A stretch of 64,000 nucleotides of DNA, taken from contig JAADKB010000009.1 in the NCBI GenBank assembly GCA_009982845.1, positions 1,116,001-1,180,000 on the forward strand, written 5' to 3'. This document shows positions 21,678 to 33,234 of the stretch, piece by piece (position 1 is the stretch's first letter; each line of letters begins with the position of its first letter). Source of the stretch: Delphinella strobiligena (Eukaryota; Ascomycota; Dothideomycetes; Dothideales; Dothioraceae). A program made the position numbers and the translations under genes. A model generated the notes under the pieces. The model did not search any database. It was given only the letters and a program-made list of their open reading frames with translations, and was not told the DNA's origin.

Positions 21678-24600
21678 ATGACCGCACCACACAACACCTT
21701 CGTTCCAGCAGCTGCTGGTCTGCGTCCCGGCTGGCGTTTCGACCCTTCTGACTCTCCATCGCAACCGTTTTCATCGCAGGCACTGGTTCTGGCCAGCCTC
21801 CCACCCCACCCTCAACCTCCAAACATCACATTGGCTGCCATACCTAGAACACATCCCTCCCATCGACCCGACCATTCTTATTCTGGAAAGGCCTATAATA
21901 ATCCGCTCCAACCAATCGCGTATCAAACCTATCAGTCATACCCAATCATGGCGGCTACAGCGGAGGATGTTTCCATCAAGACATCAAGCCCTCGGTCTCA
22001 TCGCAGAGCATCGAGCGCCCATGTCACTGTGCAAGCTCGCTACGCCGGTCATGCCCAGATCATACCGCCCCCACCACCGCCTCAATCCTCGCAAGCCTCA
22101 GTTCAGTCCATACCGAAAGTCCCATTTGATGCCCAGACCCGAACTGGCTCCCCCTTCACTGTTTACCACATATGTGGAGGCTGCCACCAACCACGATCGA
22201 AAAGCTACCACGCCCGCCATCCCGTCAATTCAGGAGATTCAATTCATCTCAGTACCTGTCATCGCTGCAAGTCACCCAAAGGCAACTACGAGGAAATCAT
22301 CATCTCCCGGACACACGAGGTTGATTGTAGCCCCACTCCTAGAATTCAGGAAATTGAATCCGATAACGAGTGTGCTGCTCGTTCGAAGGTCTCCAAAGAA
22401 GATTATGTATCTGAGTGGATGGAACAGTCCGCTGTGTCAGCCCCTGAACTACCGTCCGAACCATCAAAGCCACATCACTACCCTCAGCCTCGCCACTCTC
22501 ATACAAAGATCAGGACGACTGTCTACATTGATGATTGCGAGACTTCTGCTGCGCCAACTCGAGTGCCGTCATCACTAATACCTCATTCCCGCCCGATTGT
22601 CTATCGACATGTGGAAGCGCCTCAGCATGTAGATGGTGCCCAGCATGCTGGTCGAATGAGTGAGCCCGAATTCAGTGAGCCACCTCGGTCGCCAAGAGCC
22701 GCTATGGCTACTGCCACAACGACCAGCATCCATCAGTCTTCGACGAACTGGGTCCCTCCCTCTGTCCAACCTCCCACATGTCCACCATCATCTAGAAACA
22801 CATCGATTACGTCTTCAAAGGTTCGAGAAATCGCTCACGAGGAGATCAGGCGTACTAAAGCCCTGCCATCGACCGTCGTTCATGCTTATGCCTGGTCTGC
22901 GTCCCATCGTTCCGCCAGCATCACTCCGTCTGAAGTACGCAGGATTGTTTGCGAGGAAACTTTGGCGCTTGCATCCAACCTTCCCTCGCCCCCGCCGCTG
23001 AATCCAGGCTCAAAATCTTCTTCCGTTACTCCATCCGAGGTGCGCAGAATCGCTCGCCAGGAGATCAAAAGTTATCGTGGAGCTGAGCGGGCTATGGAAG
23101 CTCATCCAAATCCTTACAGCCATGGTAGGATGCTGCCAATTGATGAAGAATGCCCTCGAATCGCCCAAGCAGCCTCTACAAAGCCCGCCCAGTCTGATGC
23201 TGCAGTCTCTCGTCCTGATAGCAAAAGTATTAATCGAGAATCCACAGCAAGGTCGAGCTCGGATGATCAACCAGAGTACTTCTACATTTCTCGCACGGCA
23301 CAGGCACTATCACCCCCGACTACATCTGCACCTCGTCCGTCGAGCTATGCCAACACCACTGACAGAGAGCGCTTTCATAATCCAGCTCCAGCTGTAGTCC
23401 GTGGGCCAGTGACAGCTGAGTCAGAGATGGAACATATCATTGTCGAGAAGGACGTTGTTGAAGAATGGCCGGATGCGACGCGTGAGCGCCACTACCGTGG
23501 GCAAGAAGTCTTTCTGGATGGTCCTGTCAGAAGAAGAGGCACTGCTTCACAGGCTGCCTCCACCGTGAACCCGAGCTCATCCATCAGTCAACGTACTCAG
23601 CGCGCACCCCCCAGCAGTCACTACGCCCAGAATAGCCCAGAAGAAGAGTATTCGACAGCTTTTTATGGCATCCGCGGAGAGACTAATCGTGCCTCCAAAG
23701 ATGTTCAGATTGGTCGCATCACCGAGAATCCGGCACCTGCAGCGGGAAGCGGCATCACGCGGCCAACCCCTACTATTCCTGCCGATAAAGACTTCAGACC
23801 GTGCCCTCGCCGTGCCGCTGTCGAGGACCTTCCTGAAAGTCCTTATGCTACATCTGAGAGACTCGATGATCCCCAACAGCCTCGACGGGAACGTGAAACT
23901 GTTCAGATCCGTGAGAGATACGCAGAGGAAGATTTTTTCTCTGATGGTCCTGGACTGGTGGCTGCTCAACGATCCGGCAGAACAAGGGGCGAAAGACATT
24001 CCAATGCTGCCGCTGCTCCATTCAACGTTATGCATTCTGACTATCCTGCTGATTCAGAGCTTGTGGTTGTCGATGAGCGTCCAGTCGGAGACGATACATA
24101 TATCCGCGAGACACACACCTCCCCTGCCACGAACATAACCAGAGATAGCGATGAGATCACTGTCTGGCCCGGTCATGTCCACGGTCAGCCCCGCGCCAAT
24201 CGAGGGCCCCCAATGGATTCGGTGGCCCTTCATCGGCAGCGGTTTGGGATGCGGCAAGAGCATGACAAGCGAGATCCGCCTGGCCCAAGGCCCGACCGAG
24301 ACGCACCCTACATCGTACCTCGAGGAAGCATCAGAAGGCCACCTTCTCCCCCAAAAGAGTCACAGATCATTCGGGAAGATCGTCGGTACTATCGCGAAGG
24401 AAGTCCTTCTGGAGAACGTATCATCCGGGAGCGTATTATCAGGGCGCGTCGTGAGTCGCCAGAGCGACGCGGTCGCCACACTCATACTTCCCAAGTCCGC
24501 GCCTCTCCGAACCAACATGCAAACAACTTCGATGAAGACATCCGCTTCGTAGAGCCATCGGCACGTCCCAGGAGTATCCTTCGCTCACCCAGTACCTCAC

Positions 24601-25289
24601 CAGGCGAGCGACTGGGGTTTTATGCCAGTGATGCCCACGTCACCTTTGCAAGCAAAGATAACATCGCTCCAATGCCTCAATCTGCTCCATCTGACACTAC
24701 CGAAACGCCTCGAACTCAGGGTGTGTCTCGCTATCACCAGCGTCCACGTGGTCATGGATACGATGGAGCAGCAAGCAGTAGAACACACTCTGAGCAAACA
24801 AAATCAGATGAGTATCTTCACGAGCGTGAACGCGGACGTACCTCCTGCCGCTATGACGACCCAGTCGAAGGTGTGGAGGATTACAAACCAGAGATGAATC
24901 ACGTACTCACTCGCGCTCTCTCGGAATCCCCTTCACGTGAGCGGGCTGGAGACCTGAAGAAGAAGGCCGAAGCCAAGAAGAGGGTCAGGATTGAGATGAT
25001 GACGGAAGCACATGGACCTTATCATGCCGAAGTGAGTCCAAGTCCCAGCATGGAAGTTCTCACGGACGGAAGTCAGGCCAGCCATCATGACCCAGACCCG
25101 CGAACCTCGGCAAGAACTAGTGCTAGAGGCCATGGTATGCAGAGGAGGATGGAGAGCATAGACGAAAGACTCGAGTCGGGCCAGCCGGGATGGCTCAGAG
25201 TCACCAATGTCAAGCAGTACATTTCGCCCGATGGCAGGCCGTATGAGGTTGTCGAGGAAGGGATTGTGCTTGATGATCAGCGCCGTTGA
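21678..25289 (+). CDS. Large disordered protein with CxxC-CxxC motif and SEVRRI repeats
   Basis: A single open exon; I start at the first ATG (21678), giving 1203 residues. In-frame sequence upstream has no ATG, although an exon ending before the AG at ~21642 is possible. Most of the protein is Ser/Pro/Arg/Glu-rich and looks disordered. Visible features are a zinc-ribbon-like pair C-G-G-C (residues ~166-169) and C-H-R-C (~194-197), separated by 24 residues. Three related short repeats at ~374, ~414 and ~449 read TSSKVREIAHEEI, TPSEVRRIVCEET and TPSEVRRIARQEI. Arg-rich stretches lie in the C-terminal half (ERIIRERIIRARRESPERRG), with an SILRSP motif, and the conserved-looking C terminus is WLRVTNVKQYISPDGRPYE. 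I do not recognise a named family and assign no function. The ORF length and repeat conservation make it a convincing gene. Confidence 0.75.
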   Translation: MTAPHNTFVPAAAGLRPGWRFDPSDSPSQPFSSQALVLASLPPHPQPPNITLAAIPRTHPSHRPDHSYSGKAYNNPLQPIAYQTYQSYPIMAATAEDVSIKTSSPRSHRRASSAHVTVQARYAGHAQIIPPPPPPQSSQASVQSIPKVPFDAQTRTGSPFTVYHICGGCHQPRSKSYHARHPVNSGDSIHLSTCHRCKSPKGNYEEIIISRTHEVDCSPTPRIQEIESDNECAARSKVSKEDYVSEWMEQSAVSAPELPSEPSKPHHYPQPRHSHTKIRTTVYIDDCETSAAPTRVPSSLIPHSRPIVYRHVEAPQHVDGAQHAGRMSEPEFSEPPRSPRAAMATATTTSIHQSSTNWVPPSVQPPTCPPSSRNTSITSSKVREIAHEEIRRTKALPSTVVHAYAWSASHRSASITPSEVRRIVCEETLALASNLPSPPPLNPGSKSSSVTPSEVRRIARQEIKSYRGAERAMEAHPNPYSHGRMLPIDEECPRIAQAASTKPAQSDAAVSRPDSKSINRESTARSSSDDQPEYFYISRTAQALSPPTTSAPRPSSYANTTDRERFHNPAPAVVRGPVTAESEMEHIIVEKDVVEEWPDATRERHYRGQEVFLDGPVRRRGTASQAASTVNPSSSISQRTQRAPPSSHYAQNSPEEEYSTAFYGIRGETNRASKDVQIGRITENPAPAAGSGITRPTPTIPADKDFRPCPRRAAVEDLPESPYATSERLDDPQQPRRERETVQIRERYAEEDFFSDGPGLVAAQRSGRTRGERHSNAAAAPFNVMHSDYPADSELVVVDERPVGDDTYIRETHTSPATNITRDSDEITVWPGHVHGQPRANRGPPMDSVALHRQRFGMRQEHDKRDPPGPRPDRDAPYIVPRGSIRRPPSPPKESQIIREDRRYYREGSPSGERIIRERIIRARRESPERRGRHTHTSQVRASPNQHANNFDEDIRFVEPSARPRSILRSPSTSPGERLGFYASDAHVTFASKDNIAPMPQSAPSDTTETPRTQGVSRYHQRPRGHGYDGAASSRTHSEQTKSDEYLHERERGRTSCRYDDPVEGVEDYKPEMNHVLTRALSESPSRERAGDLKKKAEAKKRVRIEMMTEAHGPYHAEVSPSPSMEVLTDGSQASHHDPDPRTSARTSARGHGMQRRMESIDERLESGQPGWLRVTNVKQYISPDGRPYEVVEEGIVLDDQRR

Positions 25290-26053
25290 TCGAACTTGCC
25301 ATCGCTCGACTTGTGTGATCATGGATCGCCTTGGGTCGGGGCTATTTCTTTCTTCCTTCCCATTCATGCTGGCGTTGGGCATAAGTGGCACTTGATGAAT
25401 TTATTCTATAGCATGCTACACACAGCATGCGCTCCGTAGGCTCTAATTAATTATCCCTGTTGTTTCTACCAATGCCATTTGCCCTTGTGGACAACTGCTG
25501 CGCTTTGAAAGGGCATTTCTCTGATGTGGAGTGAGGTTTTCAGCCTCGAATGCTACCAAGCATACGATGTGTGCCGCTCAAGTGACGTTCATCAATTTCT
25601 ATGAAAATGGTAGAAGAAACCGAGTTCATAACTTCGCCTGTTTGATTTTCCAGGCTTACTATGTCTTATCATCCTTGATTTCGTGGTCAAGCAACGAGAC
25701 TCATCCCACCACACGACGATGATCCAATCCACCTTTACCTGTGTCTTTGTGGTAACGTACTCTAGATCATTGGGGAGAAATAAATCGTGACCATGGCCAT
25801 TACATTTTATAAGGTTTCCAATTTTTGTTCTAGGTTTGGCACAAATCTTTTTTTGTTGGTTTATTTCCTTCTCAATCGTTGTACGGGATGTGGTGGTGAC
25901 GATGGCAATGGCATTTATGCTTTCTTTGGCCTTGGTCTGTGGGGGGAAAGGTTGTTCATGCTTGAGGGTGTCTTTCTGTCTTACGAAGGGCTTTGGTGAT
26001 GAACGGCTTGGAGACGGAGCTCAATGACGGGTGGAGAATTGGGGGATAGTTTG

Positions 26054-26054
<1 letters not shown>

Positions 26055-26085
<31 letters not shown>

Positions 26086-26306
26086 CAGGAGGAGAGTAGA
26101 TGTCAAAAGGAGAGTAGATGTCAAAAGGAGAGTAGATGTCAAAAGGAGAGTAGATGTCAAAAGGAGAGTAGATGTCAAAAGGAGAGTAGATGTCAAAAGG
26201 AGAGTAGATGTCAAAAGGAGAATAAATGTCAAAAGGAGAATAAATGTCAAAAGGAGAATAAATGTCAAAAAAAGAGTAGATGTCGAAAGGGAAGTAGACG
26301 TCAAGA
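26055..26306. repeat. (TG)n tract followed by 18-bp minisatellite, 12 units
   Basis: An alternating TG/TA tract at 26055-26084 is followed by twelve 18-bp units. Seven units are identical (26091-26216, ggagagtagatgtcaaaa). Three are identical variants with two G-to-A changes (26217-26270, ggagaataaatgtcaaaa), and two are degenerate (26271-26306). Because the unit is a multiple of three and lacks stops, it is open in several frames on both strands, producing VDVKRR-type, DIYSPF-type and ESRCQK-type polypeptides on paper. Confidence 0.95.
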
Positions 26307-26383
26307 AAGACAAAAACACCTACCCAAACAAAGCGCAAACGAAAAGACGAAGAATCCAGGTGGATTTGCATGAGAAAGAGAAG

Positions 26384-26455
26384 AATAACGCGGATGGATA
26401 CGAAAAGAATTACGCGAATGGATACGAAAAGAACAACGCGGATGGTTACGAAAAG
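26384..26455. repeat. 24-bp tandem repeat, three copies
   Basis: Three imperfect 24-bp units (first unit begins aataacgcggatggatacga) lie just after the 18-bp minisatellite and in the same open phase. On paper they encode an eight-residue NNADGYEK repeat. Probably part of the same unstable region. Confidence 0.9.
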
Positions 26456-29400
26456 AATCACCTAGACAGCGATACAGCGATAAATCGAAACTTGAAAGTG
26501 ATGCGAGCGTCTGGCACCACAGCTCTCAAGGTAGAGTAGAGGGCGTACCATTGCTTTTTTCCTTGGCCCCAAGACCGTCGTACTTGGCTCCAAGACCATG
26601 CATGTAGGTTGTGGATGCGGATTTAAGAAGAGGATCCCGACTGGGACAAAACATACCGTATTCCTCGCTTCCCGATGTACTGCATGTCGATCCGAAACGT
26701 TCGACGTTGCTGGCAGCTGAAGGCAGGGTTTTCAGCTAGGGCTCTCGAGGGGATAGGGGTCTCACAGGGATTATAACATGAAAGGTCTTGCCGTTATAGA
26801 TGCAAGACCGTTGTGGCGTGTGTTGTGGGCTTGCTGGAAGGATTGCTAGTTCGGCGTTGTATGAGGTGTGTATGAACTGTTCAGTCGCTATTCGCTGGAT
26901 TAGTGCCGTTGTAGAATGTCGATGCGAGAGAGTTGGTCTACCGCTCATTTTACGCTTGATCGATACTCTAGTGCATCGATTGGAATGAGAAAAGCCACGA
27001 AAGTAACACGATGGGGGTTTTCTTGGTTGTAGAGAGCAAGAAATGGTTCATGGCTGGCTGGCTGACTGGCTGGTTGGCTGGACTTTGACGAGTGAGTAGG
27101 CTTCTCTCTGTTTAGAAATCGACAGGCGCGGTTGAAAGCGGCAATATTTGTCCATTGGATAGCTTCATTGCCGATGGAGGTGGTCAGAGAGCGTAGCATT
27201 CGGATGTCCATGTTCGTGGAGCTGTAGGGTGACGAAATTGCCGAGGGCATATAGAGGTCCCGGAAGTAGAGTGGATGATGTGGATGAGGGCCAACCCAGC
27301 GTTGAGTAGTGCCGAAGTTCGATACGCCTCATGTGCCATGTGACCGTTGGTGGTGGACCTGATTGCTTGGGAATGTAGCGTGGACCGCAATGGTTGAAGT
27401 TCAAGGACAATTGCAATGCTGCTTGGCAATCGAGAGCTGAGAGCAAGGTGGCAGTCTGAGACTCGTGGCGCAACGTTCATTTACAGCCCCGAGTTTTGGG
27501 ACAGGGATCTTCAAGGTACAGCACCTATACATCATGACCACGTATTCCACAGTCTGTGTGTAATCAATACAAGGCGGTTTTCGAGATACTTGGTGACTTG
27601 ATGACATTTCCGCGCGGCCTGAGCGCCCGCGGAACTGCAAGTAGTATGGTATATGTTCCCCCTTCGGTTGAACGCGTTTAACAGAAGAGGGGCAGATTGA
27701 AGATCAGGGGTTCGGTGTGTTTTTTAACAATCATGTACTCTTACACTTATCTGAGCGTAGCGAGGCAGTACATACGATATCGAACTCTATCACTAGTGAC
27801 CTGATTGCCCGGAGAGTCAATCGGCATTACTTGTGAAGCGGAGCTGGACAGTGCGACGCAGATCTAGATTATCCAGCTCCTCACCAGTAAAGATTTGCAC
27901 CCGGTTCGTGGAAAGTTGGGACCTCTTACCAGGTTGGTATGGCACAATAGTCTAATAGAACTACTCGGGCCCCTTTTGACCAGGATTGAAAGGTCTTCCG
28001 AAACCTTGGAGCGCGGTTGTCGTTGGTGGCTATCATTGTTTATGCTCACTCGGATATAAGAACAGCAGTGCTAGAACAGCATGAAGAGCAGCATGTACTC
28101 ATACACAGCAGCATATCTCATCCAATTACAGACCATGGTTTCCTGCATAATATATCGGCGCTGAGACAAGAAAATCCTCATTGGAGTATGGGTAATTATT
28201 GAGCAGAAAATATTTTTCATGGGATGGAAATGACAAATCTGTCGCTAGTAGCACCGATATTATGGGTGAGAAAGATTTGAATGAACGGAAGGCTCGACTG
28301 CATGCTTGAGGGCTGTTCTCCGCTCGTTCTCACGATTGAGGTAGCAATGCAGGGTGGAAGTCAGAGCGGGCAGAGCGATCGAGAGAAACGTATTCAGGAG
28401 CGCGTTCAGAACCATCTCTTCCTACTGGACGCCTTGTGTCTAGAACCACGACTATCAGTACTGCTATGCCAACCTGGTCATGACAAGAGAATGAATGCCA
28501 GTGGCAATTGGTGCTCTTGCATGTGCCGATAGCATAATACCTGTAACGTCCATGGCAATGGCGCCTTGTGTCGGTACACGGTGCCTATCATCCAAACTCG
28601 CATTGGACAATGAGCCGTCGCTAGGCAAGAGTGCTGTATACAGCATGACGGAATATGTTCCGCGAAAGCTTTTAGATTGCGATCTAGATATTATTGGATC
28701 ATGTTACGGGCACCTTTCGAGTCAGAGTGTCTGAAAGAAGAAGCTGATTTCGCCTCGAGCGGTTCATTCGGATGTGCTCGGGGCAACTGTTCTGCGACGA
28801 GTTCAACGTTCTCGTAACTTGTCAATGACTCGCGTCCTACAACTGGCCCATTCATGGTCAAAGGCATGCTGAGATTCAGATCATCGGACTAGGGCAAACA
28901 GAATGCAAGATCTGGCAAGCGATCAGCAGATCCTCATGTCTCAACAGCTGTACGCGACGCTCAAGGGCAGACATCCTCCTTGCGCACCCTCTTCTGAATC
29001 CATGTCATGATTGCGCAACCGAGGGCCCGATAAGTTGATTACGCCATGCCATAGGTGTCTCAATGGAGTCTCCACGTCTGCTTGTAGTCAGCCGGCCTTC
29101 TTCTCAGTCACCGCTTGGAACCTGGATAGCGATCTAGACTTCTCGCGCCTGAGAAGCAGAGGGCTCTGCAAAGCGGCCTACTCGATCCTGCCTGATACCT
29201 TGTAGCCATAGAGGTGCTAGGCAGAACAATCGCGTCTGCTCACAAATGTTGGCTTTGCTGTCAAAGCTAGAGATGCAGGTACACCCTGCTCAGAATCGAA
29301 ACAAGGATGAAATGCTTATTTGCATGATCTGCGGTCAAGGTACAGTAGCGCCTACCTGCGATCTGGTCCAGTGATTGGCCCCCTATGTATTTGCTTCTGT

Positions 29401-31761
29401 GGGGATTAATAACCTCGCCTGTTCATATGTTGCGTTGGGATAGCAGTCCTCCTTGTCGCTCATAGGCTGTTCAAAATTTCCTTATCTCCCGGGTAGTCAG
29501 CGTGGCTGAACTTGTGGGCATATATCATTACAGGTTGAAGGAAACTGCCCGTGTTTAGCCATTTAAGAAAATATGTGCCCACTACTGAAAAATTGGCGCT
29601 TGTGGATCTCACGTATGTTGCGCGGTCATGGTTCAGAAATCGGAGTTTACCTAGAGTAGATAGATGTGACAAACCTGGCGTTAATCCATCATCCATCTGT
29701 GGGGTCTGTAGACCCTGGTCGTTGCTAGCCATAGAGTTCATCTTGGAAGCCCGGCCCGCACGAGGAGGTCAGCTTTTAGGTGATCCCAGCTACCTTACCT
29801 TAGAGCTAGCAGCACGCTCCTGTGGCTCGGCAGTCGTTTACGGTAACGCGCTGAATTTCCGAGATACACTCATGCAGGATATATCGGATGGTTCTCAGCT
29901 AGTAGTTAACTAGAGCATCGCGGAGCAGTCCAATAGATCTTTCAGGACCAGGCTTCAGCTAGAGCGCATGGCGAAAGTCTATCTGTCCAATGGCAAATAT
30001 ACTCTAGTGGGCTAGAAATCTGGGCAGCAAGCTCGCGTGGCGCGGCGCCAACTTGGAAACTTACTTCGATTTAAGCGTTCTGTGCGGTGTCTGGAGATAC
30101 TTTATTCGATTCACAGCTTTGGTGCAAAATTTGCACATATCAAAGACTGATATCTCATTACTTCCTCCTATGTTTGTATCGGATGCTTAAGGACAGGGAA
30201 CAGTCTGGGGAACAGCGTCTTAATTGTTAAGACGCAAGTTCCACCGCTTGGCAAAAGCACACTTGCCATATTTGGTCTCTGCAGGCAAGTGCTACTAAAG
30301 ACACAGGTAACTCTACTGCTAACTCTTCCAAAATAATGCTGGAGTTTGCTAGACGTTCTGGTAGGAGTGGATCGTATGATACATAAGCCGATATTGACGA
30401 ACAAGGAATAGATTGCGTTCCTCAAACGTGCAATATTGATATCGTCTTGAGCAAGATCAAGCCGGATGCATATAGGGTTGTTCCAAGTGGATGCGAATAC
30501 TCAAGAGCAACGCTATCAACATCTGCATCCGTGGATTGTGATTCGGTCTACAAGCTCCATCAATGGCTTTCTTAGCATTGTTTATAGCTTGTAACTTGAG
30601 TCTCCACTGAAGGACTACGTGGACGTGTTGGCGCGGCATTGTGGACGTCCTAAATTGGCGAACGGTGTTCCAGCTCAAAATGATACACAGGCGTATCAAG
30701 CTTGTATCTTGTATTGCGTTGCCAAGCCATCAAAACTCTAGCTGGGTGCGTTGCCCATTGTAGGCCAAAGGGTGAACGCTTTCCCCTCACTCTGAACGAA
30801 AATGGTTCAACAGCCAAACGCTTCGCTGTCGTTTGGGGATGCGTTCTCGGTTCGCTCGGCCCCAATCGTTTAAACAAAAAGCCAAAGTAATATATACTTT
30901 CTGGGATCAAGATGCCTGCCGAGGACAAGCGAAGATACTTCTTCGTACTCATCATTTCTCAGCTGCATGCTGGCCGACGATCATCACAAGCAAGGAATCA
31001 TGACGTTTTGGTCTACCTGGTAGATCTCCACTGACTGCGATAGTCTTGCCGGGTATGTCCAGTATGCGCAGGTGTGGCTTGTTGAGATAGCGTTCTTCGG
31101 GACATTTCAAGGATTTAGTGGAGCACCGTAGCAATTCCTCCGAAGGGCTCTGCGCTGCAGGGCGCATAGCGTATACAGTATGATGGTCAGCACGCGCGCT
31201 AATCCGAGTGTAAGGATAGATGAGGAACCTGCAGCAGCCACTGCCGCACGCTCCGGGCCCAGCGGGGCCAGGACGCATTGCGACTGACGCACACCGACGA
31301 TATGATTTGCAAGCACACGCTAGAAACAGTCCCGCATTTGCTGTTGCGGGTTTGCCGATTGGTAGGTTAATGTACGTACAATGTAGGAAAAAGGTAAGAT
31401 GGTGTGTTGATCGGAAAGTTATACGCGAATATGTGGAGTAATCATGAATGTGTTGTATCAAAGCAGCGAGTGAGGAGAGAAATCTGCAAGCCTCTCGGGT
31501 ATCTAAGAGTCGTAATCCGAATGCCAATACTCCATGACCATCAATGAGCGCTGAGAATTCCTGTACAAGAATACAAGTAATAGAAAAAAAGACGTGATAT
31601 ATGCCACCACCCAAGTCGACCGTGCCTAGGCAGGCTTTGCGCTAGTCCTGTACCTGGACGTTGTTGAAAATGCTTGTCGTTCCTAATTGAATATCGCGAT
31701 GAGATCCCCGCATAACGCCCAAGCCCCCTCGTCCCTGACCGTGCCTCATCTGCATGTGCTT

Positions 31762-33234
31762 TCACGCGACGCCCCACCTTTGCCGGACCTTTGAGATGAC
31801 GCCTTCCGACACAAGCCATTGCTGGAGTGTGCGATCAGCTCTCCAGTGTTTCGGATCGGGCACTTCGTTGCCATCCTTCTTGTACTGCTCCATGTGCTTG
31901 GCAACGTGCTCAATACGCGCTTCCCAGCTCCCCCTCCCAGAGAAGTTTGTGGAGCAGAACAGGCATGCGCTATCGGACGGTGGCTGGCGAAGAACGATGT
32001 GGCAACGCTGTTCAGCCTCCAGCAAAGCTGGGTCCAAGTCTTCGCCTTTGCTCGCCCTGCCGGTCTTGTCCACCTTGGATCCGGAGCGGTTAGGCCTCGA
32101 CTTGGCTACTTGGACTTTTGGAGAATGTGCGGGGCATGGAGATGGATGCATACGCTTTAGGTGTTGAATGAATAGATCCTTCCGGTTGAACTCCCGCTTG
32201 TTGTCCCGTTTCGGACATTGATCGCAGAGCCATGCTTCGAGTCGCAAGTGCTGCGTGTTGATGTGCCGCTTCCATTCATTCTTTGAGATGAACGAAGAGG
32301 TACAGCCATATACAGCAAGGGGACAGGGGAGCGCCGCAGACTTTGAGCCTTTCGACTTTGCTTGTGCCACTGGAGTGGAGAAATCCAATAACTGGCCCTG
32401 AAACTGCGAGTTCGCAAAGGGTTGAGGCGAGGGTGGTGCTGACTCCTTGATAGACGTGTGGACTGGAGACGAACAAGAATCCTCCGTCATAAGACTGCTT
32501 GATCGGGGAACGATAGTGGTCACCGTTTCACTAGATCTGCTTGCTCGTTGAGAAGTGCTTTCAGGCGAACCGTGACTACTAGAATATTCCGTAGATTCGT
32601 AAGCTAGAAACAAGCTGTCGTTCATGAATTGATACTGCCATTGTTGTGGCATCTGGGGAAGATGGATAGGATTAACGGCGTAATCTGACTTCAACGTGGG
32701 CACCGGCACCGGATACACATCTTGCATTGCGATGCAGTGTCCAGAAACGTAGGGGTTGTAGCTTGGCGCCCACGGGGCACTTTCCATGAAGGGGATTTGG
32801 TACTGCGGCTCTGGCGAGAAACTCATGCTGGATGCCGGAGATGACCAGGTGGCACTGCACGTATCGCTCGCCACGCTACTGTCAGAAGACGCCCAAGGCG
32901 AGGTTCGAGGTGATAGTTGAGGGTGGACTTCCATTGGCTGTAAACCGTTTGCAAATGTGAGTGCGGTGTGATCAATAGATACAGAATCTGCAGCATACGT
33001 CGAGCTGCTTGTATCCGCATTAGCCTGTATGAAAGGTTGCATAAAGGGAGCACCCATTATGCCATCGTATGAAGGGCCGTTGATGTGGTGGGGTGGGGTG
33101 TGACTAGACACTGGAGGACTCTGGCAACTTTCACTCTTCATAGAATCGGGCGGAACGGTCGTGAAGGCTCGAGTAGGCGCATTAGGCCGGTAACGATACA
33201 GCATTGGCTGCGACTGGCTGTGTGAATGAGCCAT
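31762..33234 (-). CDS. C2H2 zinc-finger transcription factor, 490 aa
   Basis: Single-exon gene starting at the ATG on 33234. The first ~300 residues are Ser/Pro/Gln-rich and probably an activation or regulatory region. Three finger-like modules follow: C304/C311 with H324/H329 (CPLAVYGC then RHINTQH), C337/C340 with H358/H363 (CDQC then QHLKRMH), and C424/C427 with H443/H447 (CLFC then EHVAKH). The C terminus has the pattern HWRADRTLQQWLVSEGVI, which I know from other fungal proteins of this type. The spacing in finger 1 is longer than classical. Role unknown. The gene is isolated, with a gene-poor region downstream and 2.6 kb without genes upstream. Confidence 0.85.
   Translation of the reverse strand: MAHSHSQSQPMLYRYRPNAPTRAFTTVPPDSMKSESCQSPPVSSHTPPHHINGPSYDGIMGAPFMQPFIQANADTSSSTYAADSVSIDHTALTFANGLQPMEVHPQLSPRTSPWASSDSSVASDTCSATWSSPASSMSFSPEPQYQIPFMESAPWAPSYNPYVSGHCIAMQDVYPVPVPTLKSDYAVNPIHLPQMPQQWQYQFMNDSLFLAYESTEYSSSHGSPESTSQRASRSSETVTTIVPRSSSLMTEDSCSSPVHTSIKESAPPSPQPFANSQFQGQLLDFSTPVAQAKSKGSKSAALPCPLAVYGCTSSFISKNEWKRHINTQHLRLEAWLCDQCPKRDNKREFNRKDLFIQHLKRMHPSPCPAHSPKVQVAKSRPNRSGSKVDKTGRASKGEDLDPALLEAEQRCHIVLRQPPSDSACLFCSTNFSGRGSWEARIEHVAKHMEQYKKDGNEVPDPKHWRADRTLQQWLVSEGVISKVRQRWGVA

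Larger units (their letters stand above)
25290..31761. other. Gene-poor region of about 6.5 kb
   Basis: No frame here exceeds about 120 residues except those created by the tandem repeat at 26.0-26.5 kb. Frames overlap on both strands without domains, splice-consistent extensions or start-context support. Contents I can name: a (TG)n tract and an 18-bp minisatellite, a GGCT tetranucleotide tract at ~27052-27080, and one CTTACCTTAG motif at ~29793. No transposase, reverse transcriptase or terminal repeat was recognised. The last part holds the 3' flank of the C2H2 gene at 31762. Confidence 0.6.

Noticed and set aside
26021..26539. Several overlapping frames of 105-171 codons on both strands
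   Set aside because: They arise because 18-bp and 24-bp repeat units contain no stop in these phases; the encoded peptides are only repeat translations.
29551..29913. 120-codon plus-strand frame in the gene-poor region
   Set aside because: The longest non-repeat frame there, but with no domain, no splice-consistent neighbours and ordinary chance composition.
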